This document shows positions 11,566-23,016 of a stretch of 64,000 nt of DNA, one piece after another. The notes under the pieces are model-generated. The model was given only the letters and a program-made list of their open reading frames with translations, made no database searches and was not told the origin of the DNA. The number at the start of each line of letters is the position of its first letter. Positions within the stretch are counted from its first letter, which is position 1. Location: positions 100,619,160-100,683,159 of the forward strand of contig NC_133160.1 of NCBI RefSeq assembly GCF_040802235.1, in the 5' to 3' direction. The position numbers and the translations under genes were made by a program. Source of the stretch: Manis javanica. Its lineage: Eukaryota; Chordata; Mammalia; Pholidota; Manidae.

Positions 11566-12203
11566 TATGATTTTCCTGTCTGATTAACAAAGGCCTCTTG
11601 TACTTTCTCTCCCTGTTTTCAGAAAGGTGAACACACTTGATTTATTCTTGATGTTCACATGTAGCTTCCAACCTCAACCTCCCACGGCTGACTTTCTGAA
11701 CTTGACCTTGGGATGGTCTAGAAATTGAATTTGTCTATTTACATACGCTGGTGATAGGCACCCTTTTGTTGTGTTGGTCCTATTGAGAGCACCCCTAATT
11801 TTTATTTTCCAAGCACCTCTTCATGTTTTAGAATTGGTGTGTGGTATTCACCAAATGGCCTTACTTTAGTTTGGAGCTAAAGCACTGGTAAAGAATAGCC
11901 AACAACTGGGAAATTTTTATCAAAACTAATGTCTGGAATATTTCAGCATAGTAACAGCCTGCCTCCTTGGGAGATTATTGAGTCAAAGTCAATGAGATGA
12001 AAGCTTTATATATATTGCTCATTTAATCCTCATGCCATGAGGCAGGTAGCCCATTTTATAGACAAAAACTGAGCCCACAGACTGTCTTTTGTTCACACTG
12101 GTCACACAGGTCACAGGTGAGGGAACAAGATACACACATAAAACTGAGTCCAAAGGCTGTTGCTGCAGAACACGATTCTGCCTCAAGCAGAGTGTAGTTA
12201 TCG
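11566..12203. repeat. 638-bp tandem duplication, copy 2
   Basis: Head-to-tail second copy of the preceding block. The junction is at 11565/11566, and copy 2 runs into unique sequence after 'gttatcg' at 12203. I see no target-site duplication or poly(A) at the edges and no more than about 1 bp of shared sequence at the breakpoint. This points to a replication or end-joining event, or to an assembly error. The MIR remnant is repeated at 12008-12198. Confidence 0.9.
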
Positions 12204-12429
12204 CATCAGGATTATAGGAAGGGATTTCGGTAGTAAAATGTGTCCTTTCCTCACACGGCAATGCCGTCTTTCAGAGGAGAGAAATCAAAATGCGACCTGG
12301 CAGGATTTCACAACTTGCTGAGTAAGACTACCAGATTAAAGAGCGGCATAAAATAGTTATTCAGTCTTTACCAGGTATTATATAGACATTCCAGAGTGGC
12401 TTCCAGAGTCATGGGAGCTAAAGGCTTTT

Positions 12430-12540
12430 CTGTTTAATTAATGACTTTCCTCAGCTTTCACAGTTGAGGAAATCAAGGCTCAGAGAAGGAAAGGAGCTTC
12501 TAAGTGGCAGAACTGAAATTCAAACCTAGGGTTACCTGCT
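12430..12540 (-). repeat. MIR SINE fragment (minus)
   Basis: 'cacagttgaggaaatcaagg', 'ctcagagaaggaaaggagct', 'aagtggcagaactgaaattc' and 'aaacctagggttacc' match minus-strand MIR. The sequence on to about 13339 has nothing I can name. Confidence 0.7.
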
Positions 12541-13339
12541 GCTAATGAAATAAATAAGGAAGTAAATAGTAAATACAGTTCATAAAACATGGTTTCTGGA
12601 TCAGTATTTACACAAAAGAGTATAAGACATAGTATCAGGCAAGATTTCATATACTTTTACTTATGTGGCATAAGGAGACCATACTTCACCAGTTTTTAAG
12701 AAGTCATTACTTTGCTTTTGAATATAATTTTTGATATTCAAGCTCTTGAGACCCTTATTTAAACTTTAATTACATAGGATCATACTACTTTAAGGTGGGC
12801 ACTGAATATTATAAGTTGAAAAAAACCCCCCAATATGTTGTACACCAGGCTTTTTGTTTTGGGGTGCTGTCGTCATTTATATACTACTTGTGATAAAAAG
12901 AAACCCTGCTTTATATGACAACATCAAAATACATGCAATAGAAACCTCCACTCTTGCTGTCTCTTTCCAGTAAATGAAGGCCTCTACTTATTCATGTTGT
13001 GTTTGATAGTTGTGAAAAAAAATCATTACCATCCAAGCCTCAAGCACACAGGGACAAAATAATTGCCAGTTTCAAGAAGAACAGAGCAGTTTCAAGCCAT
13101 CTGTTAGAGAGTCACTTGTTGTATCAGAGTTCCTACTGGACACATTTCTAGAGACAAAGGCACCGGAAGAAGACGGAAACTATGTATTTTAGGTCATTAT
13201 GTCATTCCAAATTTGTCATTAGGCTTCTGAATGTTACAAAAGCTGATTTTCTGTTCCTCCTTTTTTTGTTATATATGTTCTATTATAAAAGGAAGCAATT
13301 TTGCTATTTCTAGGGTTATTTCTTTTGAAGTCTCCTCAG

Positions 13340-14222
13340 CTACATTGTACGTATGCTACATTAGCATCTTTTCATGTGTCAGTTGACCATCTGTATTTCT
13401 TCTTTGAAAAATGTCTGTTTGTGTCCTCTGCCCATTTTTTAATCAGATTATTTGTTTTTTGGGTATTGAGGTATATGAATTCTTTATATATTTTGGATGT
13501 TAACCCCTTATTGGATAAATCATTTATGAATATCTTCTCCCATACTGTAGGCTGCCTTTTTGTTTTGTTGGTGGTGTCCCTTGCTGTACAGAAGCTTTTT
13601 AGTTTGATGTAGTCCCACTTGCTCATTTTTTATTTTGTATCCCTTGCCTGAGATGTGTCCAGAAAAAAATTTCTCATGCTTATGTTCAAGAGATTTTAAC
13701 CTATGTTTTCTTCTGAGAGTTTTATGGTATCAAGTCTTACATTTAGCCCTTTATTCCATTTTGGGTTTACTTTTGTGTATGGAGTTAGACAGTAATCCAG
13801 TTTCATTCTCTTGCATGTAGCTGTCCAGTTTTCCCAAAACTGGCTATTGAGGAGACTGTCTTTTCCCCATTGTATATCCATGGTTTGTTTATTGTATATT
13901 AACTGACCTTATATGTGTGGATTTATTTCTGGGCTCTCTATTCCATTCTATTGACCTATGGATCTATTCTTTTGTCAGTGCCATACTGTTTTGATTACTG
14001 TAGCTTTGTAGTATAGCTTGAAGTCAGGGAGCATATTTCCCCCTGTTGTGTTTTTCTCTCTCAGGATTGCTTTGGCTATTCAGGGTCTTTGTGGCTCCAT
14101 ACAAATTTTAGGATTATTTTCTCTAGTTCATTGAAAAAAGTCATTGGTATTTTGATAGGGATTGCACTGAGTCTGTGAATTGCTTTGGGCAGGATGGCCA
14201 TTTTGACAATATTAATTCTTCA
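13340..14222 (-). mobile_element. Old L1 ORF2 fragment (minus)
   Basis: This aligns by eye, with many substitutions and small indels, to the segment of the intact L1 at about 19540-20405. Shared landmarks include 'catcttttcatgtgtc', 'tctcccatactgtagg' and 'ggatggccattttgac'. It covers the ORF2 C-terminal third downstream of the reverse transcriptase core and has no intact frame. It is clearly older than the full-length copy. Confidence 0.9.
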
Positions 14223-14700
14223 TAGTACATATTTTTAAATTACATTATACATAATAACAGTGAAAAATCTCCTTCCCATTCTTGCCCCCATCCACCCAAT
14301 TAACCACCTCTGTAAATAGTTTATTGTATGTGCTTTCACAATTTCTTTATGCATAAATAAGAAAATACAAATATATATTCATATCATATTTTTACCTTTT
14401 ACTACAAAGAAAACATACACAGTGTCCTGCACCTTACCTTAGAGACCTTTGTTTTCAACATTCAAGGGGCTAGAGCATTCTTTTTCTGGACCTTCATAAT
14501 ATTGCATTATATGAGTTACCATAATTTATTTAACTAGTGTCCTCAGTGGACATTTAAATTATTTCCAATATTTTGCTTTTACAAACATTCTGTAATGCAT
14601 AATCTTGTATGTCTTTTTGAATGTGTGCAAATATATGTGAAAGCTATAGTGCTTGATATAAAATCCCTGGGTCAAAGGAGGAAGGAGGCCAGAAGTGTTC
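14223..14700 (-). mobile_element. L1M-like 3' end (minus)
   Basis: 'ccacccaattaaccacctct', 'gtgtcctgcaccttacctta', 'ccataatttatttaactagt' and 'ccctgggtcaaagga' resemble the antisense of an ancient L1M 3' region. It starts exactly where the previous fragment stops, so it is either a separate nested element or a distinct L1 family. Confidence 0.5.
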
Positions 14701-16109
14701 CTCCATATGGAAGTATGAGTCATGGGATAGGTGTTTTTCCAAAATGTTAATATTCATAAATATGTGCAATTACCATTCATGTAATTTTACCAGTAACAAG
14801 TCACTTTTATACATGTTAGCCTGTTGCATTCTCAAAACAATCCTTTGTAGTAAATTTTTCATCCCCAGCTGAAACAATGTGGAAGTAAACTCACTGGGCC
14901 AAAGCCATATTTCAGAGTCTACAGTGTTGTTAAAAATTCCAAACATGAGTCTTCAAACTTCAAACTCAGTCGACTTTTTCAGGTCATTTTATAAATTTGT
15001 TTCCTGGTTAAATAGTTGAACTTCCTGAGTGGAGGTAGGGATAGTATCAAAACAAAAATACAAATGAAAACATAATCTACAATATTATCTTAAAACCTAG
15101 AAATTCAAATAACCCACAAGTACCATTTTTCATTAGACTAAGGTCAGCTTTTACAATTTTGGGTATACCAACCAAACTTACTGCCCTTTTCCCCTAGTTT
15201 TCTTCTTCACAAGAAACCACAAGTTAACTAGAATACAGGTAAATAGCCATTAATTAAAGAAGAATAGGCAAGAGTCTGTGGTTTGAAAAGGAATTAATTG
15301 CATATGTTACCTGTTTATTAAAACATAACAAGTACCTCAACAATTGGATCATAGGTGATGATAATCCATGTGGCCTTTAATTTTATCTGTGACAGTAGCT
15401 CCAAAAAATATTTATATATTAAAATATAAACATATATATTTAAAGATACCTGTTTTATGACACTGTCCTCAGAAATTGGAGATATTACAACAAACTAAAA
15501 GTCTACCACCCATGAATCTATGCAAATCTTTCTAGAAACCTTTTTTATATTACATTTTATTTCTAGTATTTATAAGCCCTAATGGTTACAAGTTCTATAT
15601 TGTTACTAGCAGATTTAACCTTTGTATATTTAAATGTATATTATGTGTGTGTGTGTGATTTCTTTTATTGTATTTAAACTATATTCTTCACCATTAAGGA
15701 ACTCCAAATTCCTATATTCAGATTCTTTAAACAGTCACAATCTTATCTTTCATGGTTTTATATATGTGATCATATTTTTTCTCTGCCTTTATCTTTCCAT
15801 ACTAAAGATCTTTTAAGGGGCAAGACTATCCATTTGGACAATGTTGTTGACCCTGTGAACAACACTACCAACCACCCTTGAATCTGAAGATTTAGTGGGA
15901 TGGACCCTAGTTCTTCTACTTAATAGCTATTATTTTCACTTTTTTTTGAGCTTCTTTCCCTTGATATATTTTATTTAGTATTGAGTTCAGTATGGTAATT
16001 TGCTGCTCATTTATACATCCTCCATTCCTTTATGCTGCACTGCTCATAAATTTTAGTATCATTTGGAAATTTGGTAGTCTTCCTATATTCTGTCCTCCAA
16101 ATTATTTTC
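14701..16109. other. Intergenic, unrecognised
   Basis: AT-rich, with a short GT run near 15645-15657. No coding-like frame and no repeat that I can name with confidence. Confidence 0.5.
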
Positions 16110-16791
16110 TTAAATAACAAGTAATAAAGACACCACCAAGAATGTGAAAAGATAATCCATAGAATGTGAGAAAATATTTCCAAATGATGTATCTAATAAG
16201 GGACTTGAACCCAGAATGTATTAAGAACAATTACAACTCAATATTGAAAAGACACATAAATTAAAACATGGACAAAAAAACTAGAATAGACATTCTCCAA
16301 ATAAGATACATAAATGGCTAATAACCACATGAAAAGATGTTCAACATCATTAGCCACTGGGGAAATGCAAATCAAAATCATAAAGAAATATTAGTACTTC
16401 ATACTATCTAGGCTGGCTAAAATAAGGAAATACCATATGTCTGGTGAGGATATAAAGAAATTGAAACTTTCATATGTCACTGGTGGGAAAGTAAAATGGT
16501 GCAGCCACTCTGACAGACTTTAACAGTTCCTCAAAAAGTTAAACATAGAATTACTATATGACCCAGCTATTCCACTCCTAGGTATATATCCAAGATAATT
16601 TAAATGTATGTCCATGCACATAATACACAAAACTGTATATAAGTGTTCATAATATCATTACGCATCAAAGCCAAAAAAGTAAAAACAACCCAAATGTCCA
16701 TCCATCAATTGAATAGATAAATAAAATATGGCATATCTATTCAATAGCATATTATTCAGCAATAAAAATAAATGAAGTAAATGTATTAATT
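16110..16791 (+). mobile_element. L1M ORF2 3' part (plus), left half
   Basis: Decayed ORF2 C-terminus in plus orientation. Visible landmarks are 'ccacatgaaaagatgttcaa', 'gggaaatgcaaatcaaaatc', 'tcactggtgggaaagtaaaa' and 'tgtccatccatcaattgaat'. It stops where the young full-length L1 is inserted and continues at 25556. Confidence 0.85.
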
Positions 16792-16808
16792 AATTAGAAA
16801 ACATTTTT
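16792..16808. repeat. Target-site duplication of the full-length L1, left copy
   Basis: The 17-bp sequence aattagaaaacattttt is repeated exactly at 25539-25555. The last five Ts merge with the T-run that represents the poly(A) tail. Confidence 0.9.
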
Positions 16809-16844
16809 TTTTTTTTTTTTTTTTTTGAGAGGGCATCTCTCATA

Positions 16845-16850
16845 TTTATT
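16845..16850 (-). terminator. L1 polyadenylation signal AATAAA
   Basis: On the minus strand AATAAA (in 'tcaataaatatg') lies about 18 nt before the A-tail, the normal spacing for cleavage and polyadenylation. Confidence 0.8.
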
Positions 16851-18812
16851 GATCAAATGGTTGTTAACAACAATAAAATTCAGTATAGGGGGGTCAATGC
16901 TCAATGTACAATCATTAATCCATCTCAAGCCTAATTCTCGTCAGTCTCCAATCTTCTGAAGCATAACGAACAAGTTCTTACATGGTGAACGAATTCTTAC
17001 AGAGTGAATAAATTCTTACATGGTGAACAGTACAAGGGCAGTCATCACAGAAACTTTCGGTTTTGATCATGCAATATGAACTATAAACCATCAGGTCAAA
17101 TATGAATATTCATTTGATTTTTGTACTTGATTTATATGTTGATCCCACATTTCTCCTATTATTATTATTATTTTTATTTTTAATAAAATGCTGAAGTGGT
17201 AGGTAGATGCAAGATAAAGGTAGAAAACATAGTTTAGTGCTGTAAGAAGGCAAATGTAGATGATCAGATGATCAGGTGTGTGCCTATGGACTAAGTATTA
17301 ATCCAGGCTAGACAAGGGCAGCAAAACATCCACGGATGCAGAAGATTTCTCTCAAAACAGGGGGGGTGAGGTTCTGAGCCTCACCTCTGTTGATCCCCAA
17401 ATTCTCACCTGATGGCCCCCCTGCGACTGTGCCTGTCTTAGGTTGTTCCTCCCTTGAGGAATCTTACCCGTCTCTGGCTAACCAGTCATCTTCCGGGGCC
17501 ATACAGGGAAATGTAAAGTTGGTAAGTGAGAGAGAAGCCATATTGTTTGCAAAGGTTAGCTTTTTACTTCTTTGCAGATTTATGCCCTGTGGCTTCTATG
17601 CCCAGCACTTGTCTCGAGGTATCTTTACCACCTGGAGGAATTATGATACTCGGTAAATTCGATATGAGGCACGAATTCTATTTAAAGTTTGTAATTAGGA
17701 AGGAAGAAGAAAAGCTATAGATGTAGCATATGAAGGAAACTTGGGAGGATTGATTATTTCTTTGACATATCTTCTTGTATAGTACCTTAAGTATGTATAG
17801 GTTTTAAACTACTAACTAATTTGCACACACATATTGACATAATAGGAATACGGTGACATAAACAAAGCAAATCTATAATTACCAGCCATCTCCAGTGAAG
17901 CCAAGAAAACCATTTAGGCACCCTAGGCATTTGTGAAAATTTATCTATGATATGATGGATATTTTCCAACTGTACTTGAACCATCAGACAAATTAAAGCA
18001 GCCCATTTCTGGGATCTGTTCACATCCCATATGTTCTTTTAACCATAGATAGTCTATAGTCATGAGATTTTGGGGTGCTACAACTTGCACCCCTCCCAAC
18101 TCCTGGTTGAGTTCCAACAGACAGATCCGGTCAAATTCGTTGTCTCACTGTATGCACATGCCAGCCTAGACATCTCCCTCCTCCTTCTCATGGCAAGTCC
18201 AGGAGATGGTGGGCTGGATGCAGCCACAACCGCAGCATCGTCCGGATCCCTGTGGAGGCTTTTTGATGATCATCCCCCGGCACGAGTCCTCCAGAGAGTG
18301 CTGATGCCGGAAGCTCCTCCTCATATCGTATCTTAGTTCATTTTCTGGGTATCCAAGCTAGGCCTTGATCTTCTGCGTAGAAACAAACAGACCCTTTGCC
18401 CACACTTTGACATGCCCTCTATACCACTGTGCAGAACTCATTGGAGGTCAGCACACAGTAACTGCTTTTTTTTTTTTTTTTAATTAAGAGAAAGGAATAT
18501 TATCAGAAAAGAGTACCTCCATAGCTGATCATCTGACACCCTTTAAGTGATCAACATTAAGGATATTTAAAGCATGCGTTGATCTTTGATTTACCAATAG
18601 TTTTATCCTGTTAAGGAGTAATCCCCCTTTTCTTTCTTTCTTTCTTTTTTTTTTTTTTTTTTTAAATTTTTAATCTACACTTACCTGAAGAATACTATGT
18701 TTACTATGCTCTCCCCTATATCAGGTCCCCCCTAACAACCACATTACGGTTACTGTCCATCAGCTTAGCAAAATGTTGTAGAGTCACTACTTGTCCTCTC
18801 TGTGTTGTGCAG

Positions 18813-18910
18813 CCCACCCTCCCCTTTCTCCCTACCCCCCATGCATGCTAATCTTAATACCCCCCTTCTTCTTCCCCCCCCTTATCCCTCCCTGCCCACC
18901 CATCCTCCCC
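18813..18910 (-). promoter_or_regulatory. G-quadruplex-capable purine tract in the L1 3' UTR
   Basis: On the plus strand C-runs of 3 to 8 are separated by 1-5 bases at 18813-18840 and again at 18860-18910. The L1 sense strand therefore has at least four G-runs in each block. G-rich tracts at this place in the 3' UTR are a known feature of mammalian L1s. Confidence 0.75.
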
Positions 18911-19005
18911 AGTTCCTTTCCCTTTGGTACCTGTTAGTCCATTTTTGGGTTCTGTAATTCTGCTGCTGTTTTGTTCCTTCAGTTTTTCCTTTGTTCCTAT
19001 ACTCC

Positions 19006-22000
19006 TCAGATGAGTGAAATCATTTGGTATTTCTCTTTCTCCGCTTGGCTTATTTCACTGAGCATAATACTCTCCAGCTCCATCCATGTTGCTGCAAATG
19101 GTTGGATTTTTCCACTTCTTATGGCTGAGTAGTATTCCATTGTGTATATGTACCACATCTTCTTTATCCATTCATCTACAGATGGACATTTAGGTTGCTT
19201 CCAATTCTTGGCTATTGTAAATAGTGCTGCGATAAACATAGGAGTGCATCTGTCTTTCTCAAACTTGATTGCTGCATTCTTAGGGTAAATTCCTAGGAGT
19301 GGAATTCCTGGGTCAAATGGTAGGTCTGTTTTGAGCATTTTGATGCACCTCCATACTGCTTTCCACAATGGTTGAACTAATTTACATTCCCACCAGCAGT
19401 GTAGGAGGGTTCCCCTTTCTCCACAGCCTCGCCAACATTTGTTGTTGTTTGTCTTTTGGATGGCAGCTATCCTTACTGGTGTGAGGTGATACCTCATTGT
19501 AGTTTTAATTTGCATTTCTCTGATAATTAGCGATGTGGAGCATCTTTTCATGTGTCTCTTGGCCATCTGTATTTCTTTTTTGGAGAACTGTCTGTTCAGT
19601 TCCTCTGCCCATTTTTTAATTGGGTTATTTGTTTTTTGTTTGTTGAGGCGTGTGAGCTCTTTATATATTCTGGACGTCAAGCCTTTATCAGATCTGTCAT
19701 TTTCAAATATATTCTCCCATACTGTAGGGTTCCTTTTTGTTCTATTGATGGTGTCTTTCGCTGTACAGAAGCTTTTCAGCTTAATGTAGTCCCACTTGCT
19801 CATTTTTGCTGTTGTTTTCCTTGCCCGGGGAGATATGTTCAAGAAGAGATCACTCATGTTTATGTCTAAGAGGTTTTTGCCTATGTTTTTTTCCAAGAGT
19901 TTAATGGTTTCGTGACTTACATTCAGGTCTTTGATCCATTTTGAGTTTACCTTTGTATATGGGGTTAGACAATGGTCCAGTTTCATTCTCCTACATGTAG
20001 CTGTCCAGTTTTGCCAGCACCATCTGTTGAAGAGACTGTCATTTTGCCATTGTATGTCCATGGCTCCTTTATCAAATATTAATTGACCATATATGTTTGG
20101 GTTAATTTCTGGGGTCTCTAATCTGTTCCACTGGTCTGTGGCTCTGTTCTTGTGCCAGTACCAAATTGTCTTGATTGCTATGGCTTTGTAGTAGAGCTTG
20201 AAGTTGGGGAGTGAGATCCCCCCTACTTTATTCTTCTTTTTCAGGATTGCTTTGGCTATTCGGGGTCTTTGGTGTTTCCATATGAATTTTTGAATTATTT
20301 GTTCCAATTCATTGAAGAATGTTGCTGGTAATTTGAGAGGGATTGCATCAAATTTGTATATTGCTTTTGGCAGGATGGCCATTTTGACGATATTAATTCT
20401 TCCTAGCCATGAGCATGGGATGAGTTTCCATTTATTAGTGTCCCCTTTAATTTCTCTTAAGAGTGACTTGTAGTTTTCAGAGTATAAGTCTTTCACTTCC
20501 TTGGTTAGGTTTATTCCTAGGTATTTTATTCTTTTTGATGCAATGGTGAATGGAATTGTTTTCCTGATTTCTCTTTCTATTGATTCGTTGTTAGTGTATA
20601 GGAAAGCTACAGATTTCTGTGTGTTGATTTTGTATCCTGCAACTTTGCTGTATTCCGATATCAGTTCTAGTAGTTTTGGAGTGGAGTCTTTAGGGTTTTT
20701 TATGTACAGTATCATATCATCTGCAAATAGTGACAGTTTAACTTCTTCTTTACCAATCTGGATTCCTTGTATTTCTTTGTTTTGTCTGATTGCCGTGGCT
20801 AGGACCTCCAGTACTATGTTAAATAACAGTGGGGAGAGTGGGCATCCCTGTCTGGTTCCCGATCTCAGTGGAAATGCTTTCAGCTTCTCGCTGTTCAGTA
20901 TAATGCTGGCTGTGGGTTTATCATATATGGCCTTTATTATGTTGAGGTACTTGCCCTCTATTCCCATTTTGCTGAGAGTTTTTATCATGAATGGATGTTG
21001 AATTTTGTCAAATGCTTTTTCAGCATCTATGGAGATGATCATGTGGTTTTTGTCTTTCTTTTTGTTGATGTGGTGGATGATGTTGATGGATTTTCGAATG
21101 TTGTACCATCCTTGCATCCCTGGGATGAACCCCACTTGGTCATGGTGTATGATCCTTTTGATATACTGTTGAATTCTGTTTGCTAATATTTTATTGAGTA
21201 TTTTTGCATCTACGTTCATCAGGGATATTGGTCTGTAATTTTCTTTTTTGGTGGGGTCTTTGCCTGGTTTTGGTATTAGGGTGATGTTGGCTTCATAGAA
21301 TGAGTTTGGGAGTATTCCCTCTTCTTCTATTTTGTGGAACACTTTAAGGAGAATGGGTATTATGTCTTCTCTGTGTGTCTGATAAAATTCCGAGGTAAAT
21401 CCGTCCGGCCCCGGGGTTTTGTTCTTGGGTAGTTTTTTGATTACTGTTTCAATTTCTTTGCTTGTAATTGGTTTGTTTAACTTTTGTGTTTCTTCCTTGG
21501 TCAGTCTTGGGAGGTTGTATTTTTCTAGGAAGTTGTCCATTTCTTCTAGGTTTTCCAGCTTGTTGGCATATAGGTTTTCATAGTAGTCTTTAATAATTCT
21601 TTGTATTTCTGTGGAGTCTGTCGTGATTTTTCCATTCTCATTTCTGATTATGTTGATTTGTGTTGACTCTCTTTTTCTCTTAATAAGTTGGGCTAGAGGC
21701 TTATCTATTTTGTTTATTTTCTCAAAGAACCAGCTCTTGGTTTCGTTGATTTTTGCTATTGTTTTATTCTTCTCAATTTTGTTTATTTCTTCTCTGATCT
21801 TTATTATGTCCCTCCTTCTGCTGACTTTAGGCCTCATTTGTTCTTCTTTTTCCAGTTTTAATAATTGTGATGTTAGACTATTCATTTGGGATTGTTCTTC
21901 CTTCTTCAAGTGTGCCTGGATTGCTATATACTTTCCTCTTAAGACTGCTTTCGCTGCATCCCACAGAAGTTGGGGCTTAGTGTTGTTGTTGTCATTTGTT

Positions 22001-22848
22001 TCTATATATTCCTTGATCTCTATTTTGATTTGTTCATTGATCCATTGATTATTTAGTAGCATGTTGTTAAGCCTCCATGTGTTTGTGAGCCTTTTTGTTT
22101 TCTTTGTAGAATTTATTTCTACTTTCATACCTTTGTGGTCTGAAAAATTGGTTGGTAGAATTTCAATATTGTGGAATTTACTGAGGCTCTTTTTGTGAGC
22201 TAGTATGTGGTCTATTCTAGAGAATGTTCCATGTGCACTTGAGAAGAATGTATATCCTGTTGCTTTTGGATGTAAAGTTCTATAGATGTCTATTAGGTCC
22301 ATCTGTTCTAGTGTGTTGTTCAGTGCCTGTGTGTCTTTACTTATTTTCTGCCCGGTGGATCTATCCTTTGGGGTGAGTGGTGTGTTGAAGTCTCCTACAA
22401 TGAATGCATTGCAGTCTATTTCCCTCTTTAGTTCTGTTAGTATTTGCTTCACATATGCTGGTGCTCCTGTATTGGGTGCATATATATTTAGAATGGTTAT
22501 ATCCTCTTGTTGGACTAAGCCCTTTATCATTATGTAGTGGCCTTCTTTATCTCTTGTTACTTTCTTTGTTTTGAAGTCTATTTTGTCTGATATTAGTACT
22601 GCAACCCCTGCTTTCTTCTCACTGTTGTTTGCCTGAAATATGTTTTTCCATCCCTTGACTTTTAGTCTATGCTTATCTTTGGGTTTAAGGTGAGTTTCTT
22701 GTAAGCAGCATATAGATGGGTCTTGCTTTTTTATCCATTCTATTACTCTATGTCTTTTGATTGGTGCATTAAGTCCATTTACATTTAGGGTGACTATTGA
22801 AAGATATGTACTTATTGCCATTGCAGGCTTTAGATTCGTGGTTACCAA
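19006..22848 (-). CDS. L1 ORF2 protein: endonuclease/reverse transcriptase
   Basis: This 1280-residue frame is intact. It nicks target DNA and copies L1 RNA at the nick (target-primed reverse transcription), acting mainly in cis on its own transcript. The APE-type endonuclease domain (about 13-250) keeps the expected residues: N22 in LNVNGLN, E51 in LQETHLK, Y123, D153 and N155 in GDFN, D213 in RIDHI, and D237/H238 in SDHK. The reverse transcriptase domain contains FADD in [10 protein letters not shown] near residue 710. The C-terminal Cys/His motif ([18 protein letters not shown]) is complete. Human ORF2p is 1275 residues. Starting at Met10 ([10 protein letters not shown]) would place the endonuclease motifs at human-like distances, so either Met is possible. 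The inferred start leaves 168 nt between the ORFs. Sequence alone cannot show activity. Confidence 0.97.
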   Translation of the reverse strand: MVTTNLKPAMAISTYLSIVTLNVNGLNAPIKRHRVIEWIKKQDPSICCLQETHLKPKDKHRLKVKGWKNIFQANNSEKKAGVAVLISDKIDFKTKKVTRDKEGHYIMIKGLVQQEDITILNIYAPNTGAPAYVKQILTELKREIDCNAFIVGDFNTPLTPKDRSTGQKISKDTQALNNTLEQMDLIDIYRTLHPKATGYTFFSSAHGTFSRIDHILAHKKSLSKFHNIEILPTNFSDHKGMKVEINSTKKTKRLTNTWRLNNMLLNNQWINEQIKIEIKEYIETNDNNNTKPQLLWDAAKAVLRGKYIAIQAHLKKEEQSQMNSLTSQLLKLEKEEQMRPKVSRRRDIIKIREEINKIEKNKTIAKINETKSWFFEKINKIDKPLAQLIKRKRESTQINIIRNENGKITTDSTEIQRIIKDYYENLYANKLENLEEMDNFLEKYNLPRLTKEETQKLNKPITSKEIETVIKKLPKNKTPGPDGFTSEFYQTHREDIIPILLKVFHKIEEEGILPNSFYEANITLIPKPGKDPTKKENYRPISLMNVDAKILNKILANRIQQYIKRIIHHDQVGFIPGMQGWYNIRKSINIIHHINKKKDKNHMIISIDAEKAFDKIQHPFMIKTLSKMGIEGKYLNIIKAIYDKPTASIILNSEKLKAFPLRSGTRQGCPLSPLLFNIVLEVLATAIRQNKEIQGIQIGKEEVKLSLFADDMILYIKNPKDSTPKLLELISEYSKVAGYKINTQKSVAFLYTNNESIEREIRKTIPFTIASKRIKYLGINLTKEVKDLYSENYKSLLREIKGDTNKWKLIPCSWLGRINIVKMAILPKAIYKFDAIPLKLPATFFNELEQIIQKFIWKHQRPRIAKAILKKKNKVGGISLPNFKLYYKAIAIKTIWYWHKNRATDQWNRLETPEINPNIYGQLIFDKGAMDIQWQNDSLFNRWCWQNWTATCRRMKLDHCLTPYTKVNSKWIKDLNVSHETIKLLEKNIGKNLLDINMSDLFLNISPRARKTTAKMSKWDYIKLKSFCTAKDTINRTKRNPTVWENIFENDRSDKGLTSRIYKELTRLNKQKTNNPIKKWAEELNRQFSKKEIQMAKRHMKRCSTSLIIREMQIKTTMRYHLTPVRIAAIQKTNNNKCWRGCGERGTLLHCWWECKLVQPLWKAVWRCIKMLKTDLPFDPGIPLLGIYPKNAAIKFEKDRCTPMFIAALFTIAKNWKQPKCPSVDEWIKKMWYIYTMEYYSAIRSGKIQPFAATWMELESIMLSEISQAEKEKYQMISLI

Positions 22849-23016
22849 AGGTTCAAGGTTAGCTTCTTTAGTATCTTACTGCCTAACTTAGCTCGCTTAT
22901 TGAGCTGTTATATACACTGTCTGGAGAGTCTTTTCTTCTCTCCCTTCTTATTCCTCCTCCTCCCTTCTTCATATGTTGTGTGTTTTGTTCTGTGCTCTTT
23001 TTAGGGGTGCTCCCAT
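22849..23016 (-). other. L1 inter-ORF spacer
   Basis: The 168 nt between the ORF1 stop and the first ORF2 Met contain no long frame. The spacer is longer than the roughly 60-nt spacer of human L1. ORF2 is thought to be translated by inefficient reinitiation, so spacer length may matter. Confidence 0.8.

Larger units (their letters stand above)
16827..19005 (-). other. Long L1 3' UTR with two internal A-tracts
   Basis: From the ORF2 stop the sense strand runs through a G-rich purine tract (18910-18813), then an A-tract (18663-18645) with a GAAA repeat (18644-18628). About 150 nt later comes a second A-tract (18481-18466), then about 1.6 kb to the terminal poly(A). No protein-like frame is visible. 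The internal A-tracts look like old 3' ends that were later read through. Confidence 0.75.

Noticed and set aside
13301-13881. Overlapping frames of 60-103 codons on both strands
   Set aside because: They derive from the decayed minus-strand L1 ORF2 fragment and are broken pieces of it or its antisense.
19535-22537. Plus-strand frames of 83-166 codons opposite ORF2
   Set aside because: They are antisense shadows of the intact ORF2, hydrophobic from complementary codons and without own signals.
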